A stretch of 64,000 bases of DNA from Bradyrhizobium retamae (GTDB taxonomy: Bacteria > Pseudomonadota > Alphaproteobacteria > Rhizobiales > Xanthobacteraceae), in assembly GCF_001440415.1 (NCBI RefSeq), contig NZ_LLYA01000101.1, positions 62,001 to 126,000 of the forward strand, in the 5' to 3' direction. The notes under the pieces were generated by a model, which saw only the letters and a program-made list of their open reading frames with translations, had not been told where the DNA came from and ran no database searches. Positions 57,228 to 64,000 of the stretch are shown in pieces; positions within the stretch are counted from its first letter, which is position 1; each line of letters opens with the position of its first letter. The position numbers were made by a program, and so were the translations under genes.

Positions 57228-58331
57228 TCAATTCGGCCGCGAATTCAACTCGCTGCTTTCGAAATTGAACCGGTCGCGCAGATTCTTGCGGCTCTCCAGA
57301 ATGTCCTTCAGGAACGCGCGGTCGATATCGCTCGTGATCAGCGGCTCGATCAGGTCGAGCTGGTTCATCGCCACAAGCTGCAAGATCTCCGTGCGCGGCT
57401 TGCCGGCGGCATCGCGGGGCAGGGCATGCACCACCTGGATATGCTCCGGCGGTTTGACGCCTTTGGCCGACGAAAGCTCGCTCCGCAACTGCTTTTCCAG
57501 CGCGACCTTGTCAGCCTCGACGAAGGCATACAGGCCGACGCCGGTACGGCGATCGGCGAAAGCGACAATGGCGGTATCGCGTACTTCAGGATTTTTCCTG
57601 ATCAGGGCGCTCAGCACCGGCGCATCGTTGACCAGCCGGCGGCCGCCGCCTTCGCGATCGGTGAAGTTGAACAGGCCGCGGGTGATGGCCTGATAGACTT
57701 TCTTGCCGGTCTTGAGCCAGATACTGGCGACAAGGGATTTGCGCGCTAAAATCTTGCGCTCCATCGGCGTCAGCGCCGCCGGCGCATAGCTGCGCTTGTG
57801 CTTCAGCATATGCCGCAGATCTTCGTAAGCCGCGATCCGGAACAGGCGGCTTCTTGTCTTGAAGCAGGCCGCCAGTTGAAAATCGGTCACATAGGCGCGG
57901 CCGTCGCTGCCACGGAGCCAGTTCTGCTCCTTGGCGAGATCGTTGTGGCAAATGCCGGCGCGGTGCAGCTTGCGAAGAGCGAGCTTGGCGGAACGGAAAT
58001 AGCCGATGTCGCCATGTGGCTTTGCCAGATGCAGCGCAACGCCGTCGATGAAGCCGCGCACCAGTGCCTGCCGACCGGCCCATAGCAGTCTCGGGCCGAC
58101 GTCGAGATCGCGCGCCAGCGCCAGGGCGCGGCGCTCGCGTACGAACAGATGTTGGGCGAGCGGATAGGACCACAGCGGCACCTGATCGAGCCGGCGCAGC
58201 ACGGCATCGACCTCGCCGCTATCCTCGCGAAACCGGCCGCGTTCGACGGTCGAGAACACGTCACGCTTGAGCAGCACGCCTTCGGTCCATCGCGCCGACA
58301 GGGTGGCGGCGTCGTCTTTCGGCAAGCCCAT
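57228..58331 (-). CDS. kinase-like domain fused to an ANL (AMP-binding) C-terminal domain
   Basis: A 367-residue protein with two unlike parts. Residues 1-220 resemble small-molecule/lipopolysaccharide kinases of the RIO/WaaP type: catalytic-loop HRAGICHNDLAKEQNWLRG and a DFxxA segment YVTDFQLAACF; a clear Gly-rich loop is not seen. Residues about 245-330 match the mobile C-terminal lid of acyl/aryl-CoA ligases: VRDTAIVAFADRRTGVGLYAFVE, then HALPRDAAGKPRTEIL with the GK.R lysine motif. No large adenylation domain is present. It is four bases from trmFO on the same strand. The function is not known. Confidence 0.7.
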   Translation of the reverse strand: MGLPKDDAATLSARWTEGVLLKRDVFSTVERGRFREDSGEVDAVLRRLDQVPLWSYPLAQHLFVRERRALALARDLDVGPRLLWAGRQALVRGFIDGVALHLAKPHGDIGYFRSAKLALRKLHRAGICHNDLAKEQNWLRGSDGRAYVTDFQLAACFKTRSRLFRIAAYEDLRHMLKHKRSYAPAALTPMERKILARKSLVASIWLKTGKKVYQAITRGLFNFTDREGGGRRLVNDAPVLSALIRKNPEVRDTAIVAFADRRTGVGLYAFVEADKVALEKQLRSELSSAKGVKPPEHIQVVHALPRDAAGKPRTEILQLVAMNQLDLIEPLITSDIDRAFLKDILESRKNLRDRFNFESSELNSRPN

Positions 58332-58335
58332 GGGA

Positions 58336-59769
58336 TTACGCCGCCGCCGCTACGCGCAGACGATCGGCGATCCAGCGATCAAGATCCGACAAGGCGCGTG
58401 CGCTGAGCGCCTGCTTCTTGGCGACCGTCTTCTCATTGCCGCGCAGCCTGCTGCGATCGGCCTTCTTGGTCGGCACGCTGGCAAGCGGCGGAAACAGGCC
58501 GAAATTGATGTTCATCGGCTGGAACGAGCGTGTTCCGGTCTCGATCGTTTCGATGTGGCCGCCGGTGATATGGCCGAGCAGCGAGCCCAGCGCCGTCGTC
58601 GCAGGCGGCGGTTCGAGCGACTGTCCTCGCGCATTTGCCGCGGCATAGAGGCCTGCGATCAGGCCGATGCTCGCGGATTCCACATAGCCCTCGCAGCCGG
58701 TCATCTGGCCGGCAAAGCGCAGCCGCGGCTGCGCGCGCAGCCGCAATTGCCCATCCAGCAGCTTTGGCGAGTTCAGGAAGGTGTTGCGATGCAGGCCGCC
58801 GAGCCGCGCGAATTCGGCGTTCTCGAGCCCCGGAATGGTGCGGAACACGCGCTGTTGCGCGCCGTAGTTCAGTTTGGTCTGGAAGCCCACCATGTTGTAA
58901 AGCGTGCCGAGCTTATTGTCCTGTCGCAACTGCACGATGGCGTAAGGCTTAACCGTCGGATTGTGCGGATTTGTGAGCCCGACCGGCTTCATCGGACCGT
59001 GCCGCAGCGTCTCGTGGCCGCGTTCGGCCATCACCTCGACCGGCAGGCAGCCGTCGAAATAGGGCGTATTGGTCTCCCAGTCCTTGAAGTCCACCTTCTC
59101 GCCGGCCAGCAACGCCGCGACGAAGGCGTCGTATTGCTCCTTCGTCATCGGGCAGTTGATGTAATCCGCGCCGGTGCCGCCGGGCCCGACCTTGTCGTAG
59201 CGCGACTGAAACCACGCTACCGACATGTCGATGGAGTCCTTGTGCACGATCGGCGCGATCGCATCGAAGAACGCCAGCGCGTTCTCGTCGGTCAGTTCGC
59301 GAATGGCGTTTGCCAGTGGCGCCGAGGTGAGGGGGCCGGTCGCGACGATCACGTTGCCCCATTCGGCCGGCGGCAGGCCGGCGATTTCCGAGCGGTCAAT
59401 CTCGATCAGGGGATGGTCGTGCAAGGCCCGGGTGACGGCGGCGGAAAACCCGTCGCGGTCGACCGCCAACGCCCCGCCCGCGGGCACCTGGTTGGCGTCG
59501 GCGGAGCGCATGATTAGCGAGTCCAGCCGGCGCATTTCGGCGTGCAGCAGGCCCACGGCGTTGTTGGCGGCGTCGTCCGAGCGGAACGAGTTGGAGCAGA
59601 CGAGTTCGGCCAGGCCCTCGGTGCGATGGGCCTCGGTCATCCGCAAGGGGCGCATCTCGTGCAGGACGACGCGAGCGCCTGCACTGGCGATCTGCCAGGC
59701 CGCTTCCGAGCCGGCAAGGCCGCCGCCGATCACATGGACGGTGTCAGTTTTGAGAGTGTTGGAAATCAT
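58336..59769 (-). CDS. trmFO: methylenetetrahydrofolate-tRNA-(uracil-5-)-methyltransferase TrmFO
   Basis: A 477-residue FAD- and folate-dependent enzyme that makes m5U54 (ribothymidine) in the tRNA T-loop. The FAD-binding start is [33 protein letters not shown] carries a conserved catalytic cysteine, and [20 protein letters not shown] is the C-terminal signature. The start at ATG 59769 (MISNTLK) is preferred over a frame start 12 codons upstream. The downstream kinase/ANL fusion gene starts four bases after its stop. Confidence 0.95.
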   Translation of the reverse strand: MISNTLKTDTVHVIGGGLAGSEAAWQIASAGARVVLHEMRPLRMTEAHRTEGLAELVCSNSFRSDDAANNAVGLLHAEMRRLDSLIMRSADANQVPAGGALAVDRDGFSAAVTRALHDHPLIEIDRSEIAGLPPAEWGNVIVATGPLTSAPLANAIRELTDENALAFFDAIAPIVHKDSIDMSVAWFQSRYDKVGPGGTGADYINCPMTKEQYDAFVAALLAGEKVDFKDWETNTPYFDGCLPVEVMAERGHETLRHGPMKPVGLTNPHNPTVKPYAIVQLRQDNKLGTLYNMVGFQTKLNYGAQQRVFRTIPGLENAEFARLGGLHRNTFLNSPKLLDGQLRLRAQPRLRFAGQMTGCEGYVESASIGLIAGLYAAANARGQSLEPPPATTALGSLLGHITGGHIETIETGTRSFQPMNINFGLFPPLASVPTKKADRSRLRGNEKTVAKKQALSARALSDLDRWIADRLRVAAAA

Positions 59770-59847
59770 GCGCGCAGGGTTAGCGCGTTTTCGCGCCTGG
59801 CGCACCTACGAAGCGCTTCAAGCGAAGCCTGGCCCGGTGCAAACGAC

Positions 59848-59871
59848 AACGCCCGCAGCGGGGCGGGCGTT
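59848..59871 (-). terminator. hairpin between DUF1127 and trmFO genes
   Basis: Perfect nine-base stem AACGCCCGC / GCGGGCGTT with a six-base loop, 30 bp past the DUF1127 stop on the minus strand, followed in that direction by GTCGTTTGC. It is a probable terminator for the small upstream gene. Confidence 0.65.
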
Positions 59872-59900
59872 ATCCGTTCATCCAGGCGGCTGAGCAATGA

Positions 59901-60053
59901 TCAGCCGTTATAGTTTCCGGCGGCAACGCGCGGAATGTCCGAACGATCAAGGCCGATGTCGGCTAGTTCGCGATCGCTGAGCTGGGACAGTTCGCTGACA
60001 TTGCGCTGATAATCCCGAAATGCCTGGATCATGCGGATGAGCGAGAGCAACAT
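59901..60053 (-). CDS. DUF1127-family small protein, 50 aa
   Basis: A small Arg-rich protein starting MLLSLIRMIQAFRDYQR and containing LSDRELADIGLDRSDIPRV, the DUF1127 (YjiS-like) signature. ATG 60053 follows a strong AAGGAG. In other alphaproteobacteria such proteins affect RNA or phosphate metabolism and are often induced by stress; that role is not shown here. It is monocistronic with an AT-rich upstream region. Confidence 0.93.
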   Translation of the reverse strand: MLLSLIRMIQAFRDYQRNVSELSQLSDRELADIGLDRSDIPRVAAGNYNG

Positions 60054-60547
60054 GGTAGTCTCCTTGCAGTTACGATTCAGCCTTTGGAGGACGACTTCAT
60101 CGTTGAAATGAATATAGCTCGGGTTTTTGCAGTGCAGAACTTATTATGTTGCGATGCAGCTAATCCTAGAACGCATAACGATGGTAACGGGCGCTTAATG
60201 TTTCGGCATAGTCGCAGATTAGCCGGCAGAATCACGTGATGGCGTGCGCCAAAAAGGAAAAGTAATGCCGTAGATTTGCGGGTTTCTCGTAATCGTCAGA
60301 TAACCCTTAATTGACGATCAGGAGGCCGGAAAACCAGCTCGACGGCCCTCAAGAGCGATAAAACGTGCCACAAATGCCGGGCGCATTGGAATCTTCTTAT
60401 GCGCGTATCGCATGCCGTTTGCAGAATGAATTGAATATAAATTCATTATTACGATCGACAGTCACAACGCGGCTGCCGCAGTGGCCGCCTTGGTGAATGG
60501 GGCGGCCTGCAAGGCCTAGTCACCACGGTCAGCCCTCTGAGTTCGTG
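60054..60547. other. 494-bp AT-richer intergenic region upstream of DUF1127
   Basis: Clearly lower GC than the neighbours. It must hold the DUF1127 promoter; a TATATT box lies near 60107 on the minus strand with only a poor -35. I see no ORF with protein-like translation and no strong terminator-type hairpin. A small RNA cannot be excluded. Confidence 0.4.
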
Positions 60548-61360
60548 TTAAGGCGCCCGCGAAAGCTGTGTCGCGAAATAACCGATGGTCTTTGCGCAGA
60601 CCTCGCTCTTGTTCCACTCCTTGATCGCGGCGAAATTGGCGCCGCCGGGCTCCCAGTCCTTGCCGCGCCGCCAGCCGTGGTTGGCGAGGAAGTTGGCGGT
60701 CGAGGCCAGCACGTCGGGCGGGCTGCGCAGGAGGTCACGGCGGCCGTTGCCGTCGAAGTCGACGGCGAACTTGATGTAGGACGACGGCATGAACTGGGTC
60801 TGGCCGATTTCGCCGGCCCAGGCGCCGCGCATTTCCTGCGGCGCGATATCACCGCGCTCGACGATACGTAGTGCGTCCATCAACTCGGCCTTGAACATAT
60901 CAGTGCGGCGGCAATCATAAGCCAGCGTCGCCAGCGCGCGCAGCGTCGGGAATTTTCCGATGTTGACGCCGAAATCGGTTTCCAGGCCCCAGATCGCCAC
61001 CAAGACTTCTCCGGGCACGCCGTACGCTTGTTCGATGCGCCCGAGCACCGAGCCGTATTGCTTGAGCATGTTGGACCCGCGCGTCAGCCTGGGCGGGACC
61101 ATGCGGCCGGAGAATTCCTCAAAACTCTGGCTGAAGACCTTTTGCGATTGGTCGCGGGCCAGCACACTCTTGTCGAACGTTACGCCGGTCAAGCCGGCCT
61201 GGATGGCGGACGCCGATATTCCCTTGGAGGCGGCTTCCTTCTTGAAGTCTTCCAGCCATGTTTCGAATGAGCCCGTGCCGCAGGGCGCCGCGAGCGCGGC
61301 CGCAGAGCTCAGCAACAGCGCGCCCAACGTCAGAGCGCGCAGAGAAAGGCGAGAGATCAT
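60548..61360 (-). CDS. lytic murein transglycosylase (MltB-like)
   Basis: A 270-residue exported peptidoglycan lytic enzyme. The signal peptide covers residues 1-24 (LTLGALLLSSAAALAA). The SLT_2 domain contains RIEQAYGVPGEVLVAIWGLETDFG with the catalytic Glu in GLETDFG, then MRGAWAGEIGQTQFMPSSY and DFDGNGRRDLLRSPPDVLASTANFL (cited in part). It lacks the C-terminal peptidoglycan-binding domain of some homologues. It cleaves glycan strands with formation of anhydro-MurNAc. Confidence 0.93.
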   Translation of the reverse strand: MISRLSLRALTLGALLLSSAAALAAPCGTGSFETWLEDFKKEAASKGISASAIQAGLTGVTFDKSVLARDQSQKVFSQSFEEFSGRMVPPRLTRGSNMLKQYGSVLGRIEQAYGVPGEVLVAIWGLETDFGVNIGKFPTLRALATLAYDCRRTDMFKAELMDALRIVERGDIAPQEMRGAWAGEIGQTQFMPSSYIKFAVDFDGNGRRDLLRSPPDVLASTANFLANHGWRRGKDWEPGGANFAAIKEWNKSEVCAKTIGYFATQLSRAP

Positions 61361-61578
61361 CGTGCCGTTCGCTCCACGATCGATGCGTCTTCAGCATTAG
61401 TGTCGACCCCACGCCGAATGTTCGAAGCAAGGTCGGCCAAAACAAGGCTTATGTAGGTACGCGCAATGCCATTCCGTTGAACGTGCTCAATTCATCGTTA
61501 GTGAGAGGTGAACAGCCAATCCGCCGATCGGATTCGACCGGCGGATTGGTCGATCAGGTTCCGTGCAGGCCTATAACG

Positions 61579-62481
61579 TTATTCCCAGCGCCGCCAGGGG
61601 AACAGATTGGCCGGAAAATCGGCAGCAGGCTTGCGCTCGCGGTGCGGGCGGAGCGGGAGCGGCTGCGGGTTGAGTTCCGGCTCGATCGTCTCCCGATAGA
61701 GATGCCAGGTAGCGTGCCCGAGCAGCGGGATGACGACGGCAAGGCCGAGGAAGAACGGCAACGTTCCCGCGACCAGCAGCACTGCGACGATCAAGCCCCA
61801 GGCCGCCATCGGCACCGGGTTGTGTGCAACCGCGCGCAGCGAGGTCACCATCGCATCGCCGGCGCCGGCATGACGTTCCAGCATCAGTGGGAACGAGACC
61901 ACGCTGATGCAGAGCGCGACGAGGGCAAACAGGAAGCCGACGCCGCAGCCAACCACGATTAGCCACCAGCCTTGTGGCGTCGTCAGCACGCGCGTCGCGA
62001 AATCGGAAAAGCCGGTCACTCCCGCATAGCCGAACGCAGCGATGTAGATCGCCTGCGCGGTCGCCACCCAGGTCACGAAAAGTGCCAGCAACAGCACGCC
62101 GAGTCCAAGCATCGCGCCGAATGACGGCGAGCGTACTACCTCGAGCGCATCCCAGGCGGTTGCCGGTTCACGGCGTTCGCGACGGCGGCTCATCTCGTAG
62201 AGGCCGAGTGCCGCGAATGGGCCGATCAGGGCGAAGCCGGCGGCCAGCGGGAACAACAGCGGTATGACAGAATAGCCGAGAACTGCGCGTGCCAGCACCA
62301 GTCCAAGAACGGGATAGATCACGCACAGCAGGATGGCGTGGCTTGGCACCGCCTTGAAATCTTCCCAGCCGCGCCGCAACGCGCGACCCAGTTCGGCGAA
62401 GCCGATGGTTCGGATGACTGGCGCGGCGGCATCCGGTGCGCGCTGCGCCATCGATGTGACATTGCCGTGATAGTTGGCCAT
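61579..62481 (-). CDS. DUF2189-family integral membrane protein
   Basis: A 300-residue membrane protein with about seven hydrophobic segments. ATG 62481 (MANYHGNV) is used, with GGGAGA upstream. DUF2189 traits are RRGWEDFKAVPSHAILLCVIYPVLGLVLA near the N-terminus and ATWHLYRETIEP at the C-terminus; the tail is basic (PHRERKPAADFP). The family is common in alphaproteobacteria, sometimes called cytochrome c oxidase subunit I-like, but it has no haem ligands that I can identify. Function unknown. Confidence 0.85.
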   Translation of the reverse strand: MANYHGNVTSMAQRAPDAAAPVIRTIGFAELGRALRRGWEDFKAVPSHAILLCVIYPVLGLVLARAVLGYSVIPLLFPLAAGFALIGPFAALGLYEMSRRRERREPATAWDALEVVRSPSFGAMLGLGVLLLALFVTWVATAQAIYIAAFGYAGVTGFSDFATRVLTTPQGWWLIVVGCGVGFLFALVALCISVVSFPLMLERHAGAGDAMVTSLRAVAHNPVPMAAWGLIVAVLLVAGTLPFFLGLAVVIPLLGHATWHLYRETIEPELNPQPLPLRPHRERKPAADFPANLFPWRRWE

Positions 62482-62776
62482 GGTCGCTGTCTCCCTCGGG
62501 TCGCATTGCGCGCCAATCGAAAGACACACACACGCGCCGTTTCATAAAACGATCACGATCAGGCCAGACGCGAAGACAGAGTGTGGAACTGGCCGTGTCG
62601 CGAACTGTCGAGATAGGGTACTCCCAACCAGCAACAAACGCACTCACGCTTAGGTGAATGTTTCGTTGGCAAGCTCCGCCTGGGTGGTTAGACTTGCAAG
62701 CGATCCCGGCCTGGTGCTGCCGGTCAAAACAGTGCCTCCAAGACTCACCCCATCCTCAACTCATTGGGAGCAAACG

Positions 62777-63154
62777 ATGAGCATTTTCGGAAAAATCATG
62801 AGCGCGATATTCGGCACCAAGGCAGACGCCGCGCCGGCCGGCGGCGGTGCGGTTGAGGGAGGCGCATCGTCCGGTGCGGCCGCTGCACCCGCGGCGACCG
62901 TCGACGTCGCGCCGATCCTCGATCAGGCAGTGAAGGCCAAGGGTGAAAAGCTGGCGTGGCGCACCTCGATCGTCGATCTGATGAAGGCGCTCGACATCGA
63001 TTCCAGCTTCGCCGCGCGCAAGGATCTTGCGAAAGAACTCGGCTACACCGGAGACAGCAACGATTCGGCCAGCATGAACATCTGGCTGCACAAGCAGGTC
63101 ATGGCCAAATTGGCCGCCAATGGCGGCAAGCTGCCGCCTGATATCAAGCACTGA
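62777..63154 (+). CDS. DUF3597-family protein
   Basis: A 125-residue protein starting MSIFGKIMSAIFGTKADA, followed by an Ala/Gly-rich linker (about 20-50) and a conserved domain (VDVAPILDQAVKAKGEKLAW, RTSIVDLMKALDIDSSFAAR, LAKELGYTGDS). This resembles a LysM-adjacent or KTSC-like module seen in DUF3597 proteins. ATG 62777 has TGGGAG upstream; the open frame runs 41 codons further back without signal. It ends at a strong terminator, so it is monocistronic. Function unknown. Confidence 0.88.
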   Translation: MSIFGKIMSAIFGTKADAAPAGGGAVEGGASSGAAAAPAATVDVAPILDQAVKAKGEKLAWRTSIVDLMKALDIDSSFAARKDLAKELGYTGDSNDSASMNIWLHKQVMAKLAANGGKLPPDIKH

Positions 63155-63176
63155 CGCTTCGCTCGGTCCTGACATG

Positions 63177-63211
63177 AGAAGGTCCGCGGCGGCGCGGGCC
63201 TTCTCTTTTTT
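63177..63211 (+). terminator. rho-independent terminator after the DUF3597 gene
   Basis: Twelve-pair stem AGAAGGTCCGCG / CGCGGGCCTTCT (one G-U), GCGG loop, then a six-T run, 22 bp after the stop codon. Confidence 0.92.
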
Positions 63212-63295
63212 GGTGCGATTGAAGGGCGACGTTATCCTGTGCAAGCTCGAGGGCCTGCCGGATATGTCTATCCGGATCGTTTGAGAGTGCCAAAC

Positions 63296-63339
63296 CCACG
63301 CCGTCGCCCCCGCGGAAAGCGGGGGGCCATAACCACGGA
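63296..63339. repeat. truncated dispersed repeat, CCCCCGC-hairpin type
   Basis: CGCCCCCGC-GGAAA-GCGGGGGG hairpin with surrounding ACGCCG, resembling the end of the family C repeats. It sits in a 312-bp gap that also holds the terminator; nothing else there is recognisable. Confidence 0.5.
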
Positions 63340-63466
63340 AGGCAATGACGGGCGAGAATATCGCCTATGGTGTCTTCGATCGAGCACAACGATTTACGAC
63401 ATGGCGTATGGGTCTCTGCGTTCGCATGCGTTCGCAGCGACGACAGGATTCGCGTGATGCGTTGGC

Positions 63467-63739
63467 TCATCCCGTCAGATCGGCAAATTCCGGATTTCTG
63501 CGCAGATAATCCACGACGAAGCCGCAGCCGGCGATGACCTTGCGTCCGTCGGCGCGGATCAGTTCGAGCGCGCCCCTGATCAGCTCAGAAGCGATGCCGC
63601 GGCCGCGCAGGGCGCGAGGCGTTTCGGTATGGGTGATGATGACCGCCGCGGGCGTGACGCGATAATTCGCAAACGCCACGGCGCCGTCGATGTCGAGTTC
63701 GAAGCGGTTTTGAGCCTTGTTGTCGCGGACGGCGGCCAT
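63467..63739 (-). CDS. GNAT-type (YjdJ/NAT-domain) N-acetyltransferase
   Basis: A 90-residue small GNAT-fold protein. The start at MAAVRDNKAQ (63739) gives the usual length of this minimal family; the frame is open 70 codons further but with no family-like sequence. It contains RFELDIDGAVAFANYRV, IITHTETPRALRGRGIASELI (acetyl-CoA-binding RGRGIA) and a C-terminal CGFVVDYLRRNPEF typical of the family. The substrate is unknown. No complete gene can be called in 63740-64000. Confidence 0.88.
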   Translation of the reverse strand: MAAVRDNKAQNRFELDIDGAVAFANYRVTPAAVIITHTETPRALRGRGIASELIRGALELIRADGRKVIAGCGFVVDYLRRNPEFADLTG

Positions 63740-64000
63740 GCAGCGAATCCCGGATGATTCACCGTTCGATTTAGGGACATGAACCGGCCGATGCAAACCG
63801 GCGACGAACGGACAACTGCCTCGCTGGGGATTGGCTGACATGCTGTCTTGAGTCAGACCGCTACGTTGCTGGGCACCGATATCGGCGCAACTGACCGCCT
63901 CCATGAGCCGGCTGGCGCAATCGCGAGAGCCTGCAGCGGCTCGGTGCATTGCAATAAAGGACGTGCACTCGCACGGGATCTTTGCGGGCGAGGCCTTGCA

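Noticed and set aside
57159..57749. 196-codon plus-strand ORF after the squalene/phytoene-synthase-like gene
   Set aside because: Antisense to the ANL-like domain of the kinase fusion, which has recognisable motifs.

Overview
The window is a GC-rich stretch of an alphaproteobacterial chromosome, most probably Bradyrhizobium or a close relative (Rhodopseudomonas/Nitrobacteraceae). The clues are gene order (pdhA-pdhB-DUF5076-pdhC-lpd; nagZ-scpA-scpB-tatABC-serS-surE-pcm-nlpD; yajC-secD-secF-Mth938-squalene/phytoene-synthase-like), an E1-beta with its own lipoyl domain, an ExoR-like Sel1 protein, a DUF1127 protein and several families of short palindromic intergenic repeats. I saw no tRNA, rRNA, CRISPR array, IS element or phage gene.

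Layout. 1-4.8 kb: a cytochrome c/beta-propeller pair on the minus strand, enolase, an MDR oxidoreductase and an FMN reductase. 4.8-12.5 kb: FtsB-like protein, the whole pyruvate dehydrogenase operon and a threonine synthase. 12.5-20.9 kb: an accessory stretch with a tripartite-tricarboxylate (Bug) binding protein, a decayed CorC-like gene followed by a second diverged copy of the 3' end of the Bug gene, small membrane proteins, an exported rhodanese coupled to a YeeE/YedE transporter, an intact CNNM/CorC protein and an RTX protein. 20.9-29.7 kb: ilvD, the ExoR-like gene, exonuclease III, and an RND efflux pair with a trailing amidohydrolase. 29.8-36.2 kb: a Spy/CpxP-like protein, a short threonyl-tRNA synthetase gene broken by a frameshift, a second Bug protein, a tartrate/isopropylmalate-dehydrogenase-like enzyme and a LysR regulator. 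36.3-57.2 kb is core: erpA, dgt, argS, SPOR protein, nagZ, scpAB, tatABC, serS, surE, pcm, nlpD, a DUF815 ATPase, yajC-secDF and two homologues of mitochondrial complex I assembly factors. 57.2-64 kb: a kinase-like/ANL C-domain fusion, trmFO, DUF1127, a lytic transglycosylase, DUF2189, DUF3597 and a GNAT protein.

The most interesting signal is in front of the short threonyl-tRNA synthetase. A 25-codon leader ORF (32676-32753, minus) carries Thr-Thr-Thr-Ala-Thr, then a hairpin, then a 15-bp perfect stem with a U-tract (32613-32658). This is the anatomy of a ribosome-mediated transcription attenuator that senses charged tRNA-Thr. The synthetase it would control lacks the N-terminal TGS and editing domains and is interrupted by a frameshift. 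Other items worth a look are the kinase/ANL fusion, the secDF-linked complex I assembly homologues, the duplicated Bug 3' end and the sulfur operon.
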